Source: JAGQPD01 sp020426865
Lineage (GTDB): Bacteria > Planctomycetota > Planctomycetia > Pirellulales > Pirellulaceae
Reading direction: 5' to 3'
DNA: 64,000 nucleotides
Assembly (NCBI GenBank): GCA_041399065.1
Contig: JAWKTN010000005.1
Coordinates: 248,001-312,000 of the forward strand
The notes beneath the pieces are model-generated. The model made no database searches. It was given only the letters and a program-made list of their open reading frames with translations, and was not told the DNA's origin. Below, one piece after another: positions 18,518 to 27,145 of this stretch (the first letter of the stretch is position 1; each line of letters begins with the position of its first letter). The position numbers were made by a program, and so were the translations under genes.

Positions 18518-21265
18518 TTATTCGGGGCGGTGCTCATCGTCGTCGTCGTCCTCGACAAGAGTCACCGCCCATTCCGGATACGGGACCGAAGTCCCTTTGG
18601 CGGCTCGCCACAGAATACGGTTCAAAACATCTTCGGGTGCTCGGTCGACCTCGCGAAAATTCAATGATGCAGACACCATTGCGTCTTCGCGTAGCACAGG
18701 ATCGATGATGGCGGTTGGATCGGGGTTCATCTGATCAAGCGGGATATTGGCTGCCAGCGCGTCGAACGGCATGAGATTGGGCTGATCGACAAAGCAATCG
18801 AACATCGGCACTGCACTGGCATCGAACTGGTTCATCGGCGGCATCCCCAGGATCTGCTCAATCGTTCTTAGCACGCTTGTGGTATTGTAATGTGTGCTGA
18901 TTAGTTCGCCGCGTTTGGCGTACGGACTGGCGACGAACGCAATGGTTCGGTAACCGGTGACATGGTCCCATCCGTTTTGGGGATCGTCTTCGATAGCAAA
19001 CACGGCCATCTCGGGCCAGAACTTCGAATGTGATAGTGCTTCGACGATCCGACCGAACGCCAGGTCGTTGTCGGCCATGCATGCGGCCGGCGTAGGGCAC
19101 TTTGGTTTCGTGCCACTGGTATGATCGTTGGGAAGGCAGATCAGGACCAGTTGCGGAAATTCACCCCGCGCTTCGAACTGGCGCAACTCCTCCAAGACAA
19201 AGTCCGCACGATATTGGTCGGGCACGCTCATTTCCCAACCAACGTACTTCGTAGGCGAGAATGCTTTAAGGCTATCGACCGAATGCCACGATTCGAAGAT
19301 CACGTCGTCGGTTTTATCACGCCAAGCGCGATAGCAGGCGGTGAAGTCCGGTTCGCTATTGCGATTAGCGTCCTTCCATCGAACCGACGGTGCCATGAAT
19401 TCGCCATAGTTGCGAATGGCGATCTTGTGGCTGACGGCATGGTCCCAGATGAAGCCGGCCGGAGAATACGCCAGTGCATCGTTTTCATCAATTCCCATGC
19501 CGTCGGGATAACTGCGAGGGAATCCGGCAAAGCTTTTTTCCATATAGTCGGTACTGAAGGCGGTCGTACTCCATTGATGGCCGTCGGCGCTGAGAATACC
19601 GGCGCAGTAGGTGTTGTCAAGCAACACGAAATCTCTGGCCAATTTGTGGTGATTGGGCGTGACCTGTTCGCCATAAACGCACAGCGTGGGATCGCCATTG
19701 CCGATCTCGAGCGACCCAAAGACCTGGTCGTAGGTCCGATTCTCCTTAATGATATACACAACGTGCTTGATCTTGCTTGGCTCACCAATTCGTTCCGGTA
19801 TCGCCCTCGGCGGTTGATTCGGTCGCGGCTTCTGTAAGGCGTCGACGATGCGGGGATATCGCAGATTGCGTTGTACCATATGTGAGAGTGGCGGAAGGTC
19901 GGCATCGGACGGAATTGGGACCAACGATACCGTTCCCCAGTAATGATGCGTATTAAAACCTTTTCGGTCGCCATCTTCGCGCGGTTCGCGCGCCAGACCT
20001 TTGATGTTCGCAACGATCAGGTTCTGTCGCCGCTCATCAATCGTCAACGCTCCGGGGTACCAACCGACGGGGATCATCCCATCCAATTCGCAGTCTTCAA
20101 GTTCATCGGCGTCGAATTCCATAACAGCGATGGCATTTTGCGACCCGTTCGCCACATAGAGACGATCACCGGATTGACTAAATCGCAACGCATTGGGAGC
20201 CGCCCCCAGCAGATCGGAGGGATTGGGCTTGGTCCAAATCGTTCTGGCGACCTTGTTCGTCCGCGTGTCGATCACACTCAGATGGTCACTACCGGCGTTG
20301 GCACAAACAACGTAGTGTCCATCGGGGGAAGCGGCCAGGCCGCTTGCGTGTAGCCCGGTCGTCAATTCTGTTACGGTAGTGAATGTATTCAGATCGATCA
20401 CCGTGACCGATCCTTCACTGGCGATAAACCGCACCGGATCGACTCGAACTTCCGTTCCACGACCGGCGGGGCCAGTCAAATCACCGGGTTGCGGGCGTCC
20501 CCCACCCCAGTTGCTGACGTACGCCTTTCCGCGCGCAAGAACAACGTCGTAGGGGGCCACGCCAACATCCGCGGTGCGGAGAACGTTGCCGTCGGTGGTA
20601 TCGATTTCAATGAGTCGATTGGAAAGATTGCCGCAGACGAACAATCGTGTACCGTCGACACTGGTGGCCAGGCCACTGGGGATTTCCGCCTCGCGTCGCG
20701 GGGCATTGGCCGGGGGAAGGGGCCAGGAATGGGACGGCGAAACCGCACCATCTTCGGCCACGGCAAAGACCTTAATCGAGCCATCGACGTTGCTCATGTA
20801 GATTCGTCGACCATCCGGGGCAAAAATCAGACCGGTATAGCTTAGCTGCCCCTGCTGATCCGGTTTGAGGATGTTCTCTGACGCTGGTTCGGACACTGGC
20901 GTGCGCTGGTCGTCGCTGGGCAAAGCGACTCGCTGACGTATTTCGCCACTGGTTGGGTCAATCGCTACCAATTCGCTAGTTTTGCCCGCCACCACCAACA
21001 CCTTTCCGTCTGGTGAAAGGGCCACTGCCTGCGGTCGCATCCGAGGAAGTTCAATCTGCCGTCCCACTGGGGTCAAGATTTGATTGACCGGCGTAAAACC
21101 ATGGCCTTGATCATCGAACCCCACAAGCTCCTTGCCGGATTCCTGTGCGGCGACGGATGTCATTAGGATCAAACCACAGCCGATCACGGGCCAACTGACA
21201 ACAGGCCAGCGTTGGGATTGGCCTTGATTGCAATAGGCCAGGAGCGTTTTGAAACAGGAGTTCAT
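18518..21265 (-). CDS. YVTN beta-propeller / phosphoesterase (acid-phosphatase type) fusion protein
   Basis: A ~915-residue exported protein. ATG 21265 has a CGAGGA box 9 nt upstream and is favoured over 21301. After a signal region, residues ~45-450 are a YncE/YVTN-like propeller (MRPQAVALSPDGKVLVVAG, GLAASPDGHYVVCAN, DTRTNKVARTI). From ~495, KHVVYIIKENRTYDQVFG starts the phosphoesterase family domain (phospholipase C/acid phosphatase type), with LDNTYCAGILSADGH and FAIEDDPQNGWDHV farther on. The domain pair matches proteins annotated as bifunctional YncE/alkaline phosphatase-type enzymes; the substrate is unknown. It converges on the lipoprotein gene with a 52 bp gap. Confidence 0.88.
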   Translation of the reverse strand: MNSCFKTLLAYCNQGQSQRWPVVSWPVIGCGLILMTSVAAQESGKELVGFDDQGHGFTPVNQILTPVGRQIELPRMRPQAVALSPDGKVLVVAGKTSELVAIDPTSGEIRQRVALPSDDQRTPVSEPASENILKPDQQGQLSYTGLIFAPDGRRIYMSNVDGSIKVFAVAEDGAVSPSHSWPLPPANAPRREAEIPSGLATSVDGTRLFVCGNLSNRLIEIDTTDGNVLRTADVGVAPYDVVLARGKAYVSNWGGGRPQPGDLTGPAGRGTEVRVDPVRFIASEGSVTVIDLNTFTTVTELTTGLHASGLAASPDGHYVVCANAGSDHLSVIDTRTNKVARTIWTKPNPSDLLGAAPNALRFSQSGDRLYVANGSQNAIAVMEFDADELEDCELDGMIPVGWYPGALTIDERRQNLIVANIKGLAREPREDGDRKGFNTHHYWGTVSLVPIPSDADLPPLSHMVQRNLRYPRIVDALQKPRPNQPPRAIPERIGEPSKIKHVVYIIKENRTYDQVFGSLEIGNGDPTLCVYGEQVTPNHHKLARDFVLLDNTYCAGILSADGHQWSTTAFSTDYMEKSFAGFPRSYPDGMGIDENDALAYSPAGFIWDHAVSHKIAIRNYGEFMAPSVRWKDANRNSEPDFTACYRAWRDKTDDVIFESWHSVDSLKAFSPTKYVGWEMSVPDQYRADFVLEELRQFEARGEFPQLVLICLPNDHTSGTKPKCPTPAACMADNDLAFGRIVEALSHSKFWPEMAVFAIEDDPQNGWDHVTGYRTIAFVASPYAKRGELISTHYNTTSVLRTIEQILGMPPMNQFDASAVPMFDCFVDQPNLMPFDALAANIPLDQMNPDPTAIIDPVLREDAMVSASLNFREVDRAPEDVLNRILWRAAKGTSVPYPEWAVTLVEDDDDDEHRPE

Positions 21266-21406
21266 CGTGGGTATCCTCGTTGAGAATGAGTTCGCGACCA
21301 CGGGGTTGCCATCTCGCCCGCGGAGAATCGATAGCCTTGTGATCGACGTTGCTTTGACTTCTAATGCCAGGCAAAGGCCAAGGACGTGATCGTCCGAAAG
21401 ACCACG

Positions 21407-21457
21407 CCGGGGTCAACGTCATTGTCATTGTCAATGTCATTGTCAATGCCGGGGTCA
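21407..21457. repeat. Short tandem CATTGTCA/CAATGT repeat between divergent genes
   Basis: GCCGGGGTCA occurs at 21407-21416 and again at 21448-21457, bracketing a run of alternating CATTGTC and AATGTC units. The tract lies between the divergent phosphoesterase and zincin-cyclophilin genes, about 50 bp before the latter. It may be a slipped-strand tract; no function is evident. Confidence 0.6.
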
Positions 21458-21505
21458 GGGCCAGGTTGCGATTGAGGGTTGGATAACAGGTACGGTCAAC
21501 AGGTT

Positions 21506-22912
21506 ATGAGATCGATGGCAGCAAATCAACGATCGGCTTACGGTGCGCGAGTGGCCTTACTCATGGTGGCCGTTATTGCGGTGACGTGCAAGAGGGCGGC
21601 GGGGGACGAAGTGGGCCCGGTACCGGCGGAAATCCGCGAGTCGCTTTCGTTGAGCGAGCACTATGAAAAGTATGTCGGTGTTGGCGGACTTCCGGTGGTG
21701 GGATCGCGCAAGGTGTCGGACTATGCGATGTTGGAAGCCGCATGGATTGTGCGACAGATGTTGGGCAACCGCCCGGATGTACTTGCCGCAATGGCAGGAA
21801 ACAAAACTCGATTGTCGGTCATGGCGTGGAACGAGTACACGACCGACGTACCGGAACACAGTCGATTGACCCCGCGAGTTTATTGGGATCGTCGGGCACG
21901 GGGGTTAGGTGCAACGCCACAGGCCCCGGCGGTCAGTTGTGCCGAGGAGAATCTCTTGGGTTATCCTGGGGATCCCTATGCGACGGAAAACATCTGCATC
22001 CACGAATTCGCACACGCGATTCACGAGATGGGGATGTCAACCGTCGACCCGACATTTGACACTCGGTTGCAAGCGGCATACGACGCGGCGATGGCGAATG
22101 GACTTTGGGCCGAGACCTACGCTGCGGTGAATCGGCACGAGTATTGGGCGGAAGGCGTGCAGAGTTGGTTCGACAACAATCGAGAAAAAGACGCACTGCA
22201 CAATGAAGTGAACACACGTGCGGAGCTGAAACAATACGACCCACGACTATCGCATTTATGTCTGGAGGTTTTTGGCGACGGGCCGTGGCGCTACAAGAAG
22301 CCTGCGGAACGGGTGGAGGCGGATCGAACCCATCTGCTGGGTTGGAACAGTGTAAAACTGCCAAGGTTTCGTTGGCGTGATGAAAAGATGCCGGCACATC
22401 CACGGGTCTTGATTCAAACCGCATTTGGGGATATTGAGGTCGAGCTCGATGCGGAAAAATCGCCCAACACGGTGGCCAACTTTTTGCAGTACGTTCACGA
22501 GGGTTTTTATTCGGACGGGAAATTCCATCGTACGGTGACGGCCGAGAATCAACCCAACGACAAGATTCGCATTGCGGTAATTCAAGCTTCCGCAGACCCT
22601 GCCAAAAAGGACGAATACCCGTCGGCAATTGCCCTGGAACGGACGAGCGTTACCGGTTTGAAGCACTTAGATGGCACGATATCGATGGCGCGAGAGGCCC
22701 CCGATACCGCTCAGGACCACTTCTTTATTTGCATTGGCGATCAGCCGGAATTAGATTTCGGGGGGCAACGAAATCCGGACGGCCAGGGTTTTGCGGCGTT
22801 CGGCAAGGTGGTGGAGGGGATGGACATTGTGAAGAAGATTCATCAATCGCCGCAAGCAGAACAAAACTTGATGCCCCCCATTCGCATTCAGCGCGCTATC
22901 CGTCTAAACTAA
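21506..22912 (+). CDS. Exported zincin metalloprotease-like / cyclophilin fusion protein
   Basis: A ~468-residue protein with an N-terminal hydrophobic stretch that looks like a signal peptide. The first half carries HEFAH at residues 166-170 followed by AIHEMG, and later RHEYWAEGVQSWF, a likely third zinc ligand: an arrangement seen in gluzincins of the anthrax-lethal-factor-like group. From about residue 298 (PRVLIQTAFGDIEVELD) a cyclophilin-type peptidyl-prolyl isomerase domain follows, including NFLQYVHEGFYSDGKFHR, DGTISMAR, DHFFICIGDQPELDF and GFAAFGKVVEGMDIV. Both halves look intact. The usual cyclophilin catalytic Arg/Phe region is recognisable but diverged (KFHRTV then IAVIQAS). Starts at 21479 and 21515 are also possible. 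The combination suggests a periplasmic protein-processing enzyme. Confidence 0.82.
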   Translation: MRSMAANQRSAYGARVALLMVAVIAVTCKRAAGDEVGPVPAEIRESLSLSEHYEKYVGVGGLPVVGSRKVSDYAMLEAAWIVRQMLGNRPDVLAAMAGNKTRLSVMAWNEYTTDVPEHSRLTPRVYWDRRARGLGATPQAPAVSCAEENLLGYPGDPYATENICIHEFAHAIHEMGMSTVDPTFDTRLQAAYDAAMANGLWAETYAAVNRHEYWAEGVQSWFDNNREKDALHNEVNTRAELKQYDPRLSHLCLEVFGDGPWRYKKPAERVEADRTHLLGWNSVKLPRFRWRDEKMPAHPRVLIQTAFGDIEVELDAEKSPNTVANFLQYVHEGFYSDGKFHRTVTAENQPNDKIRIAVIQASADPAKKDEYPSAIALERTSVTGLKHLDGTISMAREAPDTAQDHFFICIGDQPELDFGGQRNPDGQGFAAFGKVVEGMDIVKKIHQSPQAEQNLMPPIRIQRAIRLN

Positions 22913-22973
22913 CGACGGAATCGGTTCGGTTCTTCCATCCGCAGTCCTCCGATGATTCGCAAAGGAATCTTCC

Positions 22974-24275
22974 ATGTCGGCAACGCTTACAAGTAATCAA
23001 TCGGCCCAGGTACGTTCGCTGGCGGTATTTCCCGCGGGATCGAACGGCGAGTTCAATCTGCCGGATGAAATGGCGATCGTGATTGAGAGAGCGGACGGTT
23101 GTGAATTATGGGATACAACCGGAAGGCGGCTGCTCGATTTTTCGATGGGTTGGGGTTCAGCATTGGTCGGCCACGCACGTCCGGAAATTGTTGCGGCAGT
23201 GACGGCACAGTTGTCGTCGGGCACGAACTTTTCGTATACCACTTGTGCGTCACTAGGGCTGGGCGAGGAATTAGTGCGGCTATCGCCGGCCTGCGAGCTG
23301 GTACGGTTTTGCGCATCGGGCACGGAAGCGACGATGTACTGTCTGCGGCTGGCACGAGCGTACACCGGTAAGGACAAGATTGTTAAATTCGAAGGCGCCT
23401 ACCATGGCGCTCACGACGTGGGGGTTACTAGTCTCTTTCCGCAGAACCCGCCCGATTTCCCCCTCCCCCTCCCGTCCTGTGACGGCCTTCCTAACGAGAT
23501 CCGCCAGAACACGCTGATTGCGCCATTCAACGATCTGGAAGTAACGCGAAGGATCATTCGCGAACATCAGGCGGAAGTTGCGGGGGTGATCGTCGAGCCA
23601 CTGCAGCGTTGCTTGCCACCGGAACCGGGATTTCTGGAGGGAATCCGGGAGTTGACCGCTGCCTTGGACATTCCGCTGATCTTTGACGAGGTCGTAACAG
23701 GCTTTCGCCTAGCATATGGCGGCGCTCAGAAACACTACGGTGTCATTCCCGATTTGGTAGCATATGGCAAGGCGCTAGGGGGAGGGATGCCGATTGGTGC
23801 CTTTGGCGGGCGTCGATCGATCATGGAGATCGTCCGTGAGGATCGCTTGGGGAACAGTACTTACGTGTGGACAGCTTCGTCGACAGGTGGGAATCCGATT
23901 TCCACATCGTCGGCTTCGGCGGCGCTAAAGATTTATCGACAACCGAACACGTATTCGTACTTGTTCGAACTGGGTGAGTATTTTCGCGATCGGCTCCGTG
24001 CCACGCTTCACGACCATCATGTCACCGCTCAGGTCATCGGCAGCGGGCCGCTGGCCCAACTGATTTTCACCGATCCCGATGTTGTGATACGGGATTATCG
24101 GTCGAGCCAACATCGGGATCCACAACGAGCTCGCGCCGTGATGTTGTCGCTATTCGGGTTGGGCGTCTTCCTCAATCCCATGGGAACAAAGCTGTACTTG
24201 TCGCTGATGCACGACAACGGGGCATGCGATGAATTCTGTGAGTTGCTGGGGCGGTCGTTGCAGGCAACGGCTTAG
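22974..24275 (+). CDS. Class III PLP-dependent aminotransferase (glutamate-1-semialdehyde aminomutase-like)
   Basis: A 433-residue fold-type I PLP enzyme closest to glutamate-1-semialdehyde 2,1-aminomutases. Seen: LWDTTGRRLLDFSMGWGSALVGHARPEI cut as separate blocks, CASGTEATM (phosphate-binding loop), FEGAYHGAHD, the acidic LIFDEVVTGFR that holds the ring nitrogen, and Lys266 in YGKALGGGMPIGAFGG as Schiff-base residue. Many genomes have HemL plus paralogues for other amino substrates, and no other tetrapyrrole gene is nearby, so hemL identity is not claimed. Its stop directly abuts the stop of the converging sulfotransferase gene. Confidence 0.85.
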   Translation: MSATLTSNQSAQVRSLAVFPAGSNGEFNLPDEMAIVIERADGCELWDTTGRRLLDFSMGWGSALVGHARPEIVAAVTAQLSSGTNFSYTTCASLGLGEELVRLSPACELVRFCASGTEATMYCLRLARAYTGKDKIVKFEGAYHGAHDVGVTSLFPQNPPDFPLPLPSCDGLPNEIRQNTLIAPFNDLEVTRRIIREHQAEVAGVIVEPLQRCLPPEPGFLEGIRELTAALDIPLIFDEVVTGFRLAYGGAQKHYGVIPDLVAYGKALGGGMPIGAFGGRRSIMEIVREDRLGNSTYVWTASSTGGNPISTSSASAALKIYRQPNTYSYLFELGEYFRDRLRATLHDHHVTAQVIGSGPLAQLIFTDPDVVIRDYRSSQHRDPQRARAVMLSLFGLGVFLNPMGTKLYLSLMHDNGACDEFCELLGRSLQATA

Positions 24276-24908
24276 TCATGCGTAACGGATGTAGTGCGGC
24301 AACTTGGTGACGATCCGGCCGAGCTTTCGGAAGACTTTGGCGACGCCACGGACGTCGTCGGCACGGATCATATTCCCGGTAGCGTTGTGGGGAGTGTCCC
24401 ATTCGGCGAGGGCGGCATCGAGATCTCCAGTTGCTCCGATCCAATCCCAGAAATGTCGAAAGTCTACTTCCACAGACTCCACCCGCACGTCCATCCGGTG
24501 TGGCTTGTCTTTGAGAAACATCTCAATATTATGGTTGACGGTATCGCAATAGTCGCGGGCCAAATTGATCGACGAATAAAGGTCGGCCGCGGGCTCCATC
24601 AGGATCCCTCGTGCGTAGCCGTTCAAAATTCCAATATCCATGCGTCGCGCGTAACTTTGAGCGACATAATCCCGATCACGCGTCAGGTGGACGAAAAAGG
24701 CATCTTTGCCAAAACGTTGGTCGAGGTCACCGAGGAACCAGGAGAGTCGGTTGTCGGACTCGATGTGGTCCGGCGGGTAATCAAAATGCTCTTCGCCAAT
24801 CAGTTGCGCCCGCGTTTCATGTCCGCAGGAAAAATTGCGAATATGTTGGCAGGCCTTCACGAAGGTGGTGGACCCACAACGACCGGTCGACAACACAAAG
24901 ACATTCAT
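24276..24908 (-). CDS. Sulfotransferase family protein
   Basis: A ~210-residue protein starting MNVFVLSTGRCGSTTFVK, the 5'-phosphosulfate-binding loop of PAPS-dependent sulfotransferases. The later stretch FFVHLTRDRDYVAQSYARR matches the 3'-phosphate region (Arg and Ser). The protein is shorter than many relatives (250-300 residues). An in-frame start at 25013 would add 35 residues with no family similarity. The acceptor is unknown; planctomycetes carry many sulfotransferases and sulfatases. Its stop (24276-24278) abuts the aminotransferase stop with no spacer. Confidence 0.8.
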   Translation of the reverse strand: MNVFVLSTGRCGSTTFVKACQHIRNFSCGHETRAQLIGEEHFDYPPDHIESDNRLSWFLGDLDQRFGKDAFFVHLTRDRDYVAQSYARRMDIGILNGYARGILMEPAADLYSSINLARDYCDTVNHNIEMFLKDKPHRMDVRVESVEVDFRHFWDWIGATGDLDAALAEWDTPHNATGNMIRADDVRGVAKVFRKLGRIVTKLPHYIRYA

Positions 24909-25438
24909 ACGGCGGCAACTCAAGTGGCACGGCTCGGGTGATGGCGAATCCTCGTCGCGCCGGGGCAGTCGCACCCGTTCGCGCCGAAAGCCAAGCGGTT
25001 CTATGCCTGGCAATATCCAATTATGCCATCTCTGGGGCGGGTGTTTGACAAATCTGCGAGAAAGAGGGTCGGAACAATCGTTACAGGCGGACCAAGTGGG
25101 TCAAGACATACAGCCTGAAATGCCTGGAAGGACTCGAAAAAATTTTCCGGCTGCGAAGGCAATTCCTGCTAGCGAGTCTCGATAACGTAGGCAGGAAAGG
25201 ATGGTCATCCGAATGAGGGAATGTCTCCGGGCATGCGGGAGACAGGTTCAAACGGTGATCGGTGGTGTCGAAGAGGACACACTCTGACGCCTGACTGTCA
25301 GGCAAGGAGACTCACTTGTTGCGTGAATGGATTCATTTTTTTGAACAGTCATCGCGGGTCTGCAGTTCATTGAAGTCAGCATAGATATTCAGGGCAGCCT
25401 GCCGAGTTGACAAAATAGTTTCCAGAGAAAGGTGAATC
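24909..25438. other. 530 bp leader/intergenic region before first flagellin gene
   Basis: No gene is recognised. Several short inverted repeats lie in the half nearest the flagellin: GGATG/CATCC at 25199-25210, GTCTCC/GGAGAC at 25223-25243, and the perfect 7-1-7 palindrome GCCTGACTGTCAGGC at 25289-25303. A good ribosome-binding site, AGAAAGGTGA, precedes the ATG. A CTCGATAA box near 25179 resembles a sigma-28 -10 element but lacks a matching -35 element. The region may be a structured 5' leader of the flagellin mRNA. Confidence 0.5.
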
Positions 25439-26857
25439 ATGGCACTGACCATCACAAACAATGTTGCCTCCTTGACAGCGCAGCACAACTTAGGTCGATC
25501 ATCCTCGGCGTTGAACAGATCGTTGGAGCGATTGTCGTCCGGTCTGAAAGTCAACCGAGGAGCCGACGGCCCGGCGGCGTTGACGATCAGCGAAAAGCAA
25601 CGCGCTCAAATCGCAGGTTTGGAGCAAGCGATCGAGAACTCAGGCAAAGCGGTCGCCGTGGTACAAACGGCGGAAGGCGCGTTGAACGAGATCAATACAC
25701 TCCTGAACAAAGCCCGTAGTTTAGCATTGGATTCGGCCAATACGGGGGTCAACGACGACGACGCATTGGCGGCCAACCAGGCGGAAATTGACAACTTGCT
25801 CGACACGGTCGATCGCATCGCCAACAACACGCAGTTTGCCACCAAGAAGTTGCTGGATGGCTCGGCCGGCTTAAAAGGCGAAACGACCGACGCGAACGTC
25901 AAGTTCCTCGGTGGCACGACAGATACGCAAGCTGGCACGTATGCCGTTGCGGTAACAACGGCGGGCGAGCGAGCTCAGGCAGCCGCGACAACGGCACAGA
26001 CGGGTAACCTCGCAGCGGACGAAATCCTGACGGTCAATGGCATCAACATTACGCTGAGTGCCGGCCTGTCGCAGACAGACGTCGTCAACCGCATCAATGA
26101 ATACACGTCCCAAACAGGCGTGGTGGCTGACGCGAACGGTGCCAGCAGCACGACTCGCTTGTACTCGGTCGACTTCGGTACCGACGCCGACATCTCCGTG
26201 GTATCGAATACCGCGGCTGCCGCGACAAGCACTGGTTTTGGAACGTCAAAAATCACCGACACGGGTGCCAACGTCATTGGTACCATCAACGGCGTGACCT
26301 ACAACGGCAGTGGCAATGTGTTGACATCCAACTCGGGCGTCACGGATGGCCTTCGTGTCGCGATCGAGGCCAACACCGGTGCCAATGCTCATGCAACGGT
26401 GACCGGTTCGCTAGGTGTGGCGACAATTACGGACAATTCGCTTCAGTTCCAGATCGGCCCGAACCAGCACCAAACGGCGAACCTGGCAATCAACCAGGTG
26501 AATCCAGATGTCCTAGGCGTTGGCGTAACGAACAATCAGTTCAACAACCTCGCGCAGATCAACGTTACTTCACACGCCAAGGCGCAGGATTCGATTGGCA
26601 TCATCGACTCGGCAATCAATGAAATCAGCAACCTGCGAGGATCGCTTGGTGCCTTCCAATCAAATACGTTGGAGGCCACCGCGAACAACATGCGAACGAC
26701 GTTGGAAAACTCGATCAACGTCGAATCGGTAATTCGCGACACCGACTTCGCATCGGAAATCGCCAACTATACGAAGCAGCAAGTACTGGTACAAGCCGGC
26801 ACATCGATCCTGGGTAATGCCAATCAGATGTCGCAACTGGTATTGGGGCTGTTGTAA
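25439..26857 (+). CDS. fliC: Flagellin (first copy)
   Basis: A 472-residue flagellin. N-terminal D0/D1 (residues 1-~140) includes NRSLERLSSGLKVNRGADGP and ANTGVNDDDALAANQAEI; the C-terminal D1/D0 ends with SVIRDTDFASEIANYTKQQ and GNANQMSQLVLGLL. The central part (~150-370) contains flagellin_IN-like units such as ILTVNGINITLSAG. It builds the filament after export by the flagellar type III system. The gene lies 10.6 kb before the flagellar operon, separated by unrelated genes, and has a paralogue of identical length at 61340. A GGTGA ribosome-binding site precedes the ATG. Confidence 0.97.
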   Translation: MALTITNNVASLTAQHNLGRSSSALNRSLERLSSGLKVNRGADGPAALTISEKQRAQIAGLEQAIENSGKAVAVVQTAEGALNEINTLLNKARSLALDSANTGVNDDDALAANQAEIDNLLDTVDRIANNTQFATKKLLDGSAGLKGETTDANVKFLGGTTDTQAGTYAVAVTTAGERAQAAATTAQTGNLAADEILTVNGINITLSAGLSQTDVVNRINEYTSQTGVVADANGASSTTRLYSVDFGTDADISVVSNTAAAATSTGFGTSKITDTGANVIGTINGVTYNGSGNVLTSNSGVTDGLRVAIEANTGANAHATVTGSLGVATITDNSLQFQIGPNQHQTANLAINQVNPDVLGVGVTNNQFNNLAQINVTSHAKAQDSIGIIDSAINEISNLRGSLGAFQSNTLEATANNMRTTLENSINVESVIRDTDFASEIANYTKQQVLVQAGTSILGNANQMSQLVLGLL

Positions 26858-26882
26858 GAATCACGCACCAGGCCGACTACGT

Positions 26883-26929
26883 CCGGGCGGCACGGGCACG
26901 CCGAGACTCTCGTGTACCGACCGCCCCGG
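26883..26929 (+). repeat. Stem-loop 1 downstream of flagellin (contains GAGACTCTC core)
   Basis: CCGGGCGG at 26883-26890 pairs with CCGCC(C)CGG at 26921-26929 (one bulged C). The loop holds GGGCACGCCGAGACTCTCG (26894-26912), itself with a small CGAG/CTCG hairpin. The same core recurs 158 bp later in the second stem-loop. No T-run follows this copy. Confidence 0.6.
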
Positions 26930-27034
26930 GCGTGGTCAAACCTGCTATCGCAAATCCCAGGCAACCAGCGTACGCCACACAGGCGCCACGCCTGATTGCC
27001 GCATGACAGAACAATCGCACCGTACCACGCCAAG

Positions 27035-27107
27035 CCGCGGCCGGGTATTGTGGGCACGCCCGAGACTCTCGTGTTCCTCAGTCCCGGTTCGCGGTTTGCT
27101 TTTTTTG
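27035..27107 (+). terminator. Stem-loop 2 with T-run: probable terminator of the flagellin transcript
   Basis: CCGCG (27035-27039) and CCGGG (27041-27045) pair with CCCGG (27083-27087) and CGCGG (27090-27094); the loop repeats the GGGCACGCCCGAGACTCTCG core of the first stem-loop (27052-27071). The stem is followed by TTTGCTTTTTTTG, as in an intrinsic terminator, although the loop is unusually long. It lies 178 nt after the flagellin stop and 39 nt before nhaA. Confidence 0.6.
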
Positions 27108-27145
27108 ATCGTGACTTGAACTCAACGTACCACAGGGGGTGGCAC

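Noticed and set aside
19121..19837. 238-codon plus-strand open frame
   Set aside because: Shadow of the phosphoesterase domain on the opposite strand, with no domain of its own.
25171..25190. Sigma-28 promoter for the first flagellin (CTCGATAA)
   Set aside because: The -10-like box matches 6 of 8 bases of GCCGATAA, but no TAAA-type -35 lies at the right distance, and it is ~250 nt from the start codon.
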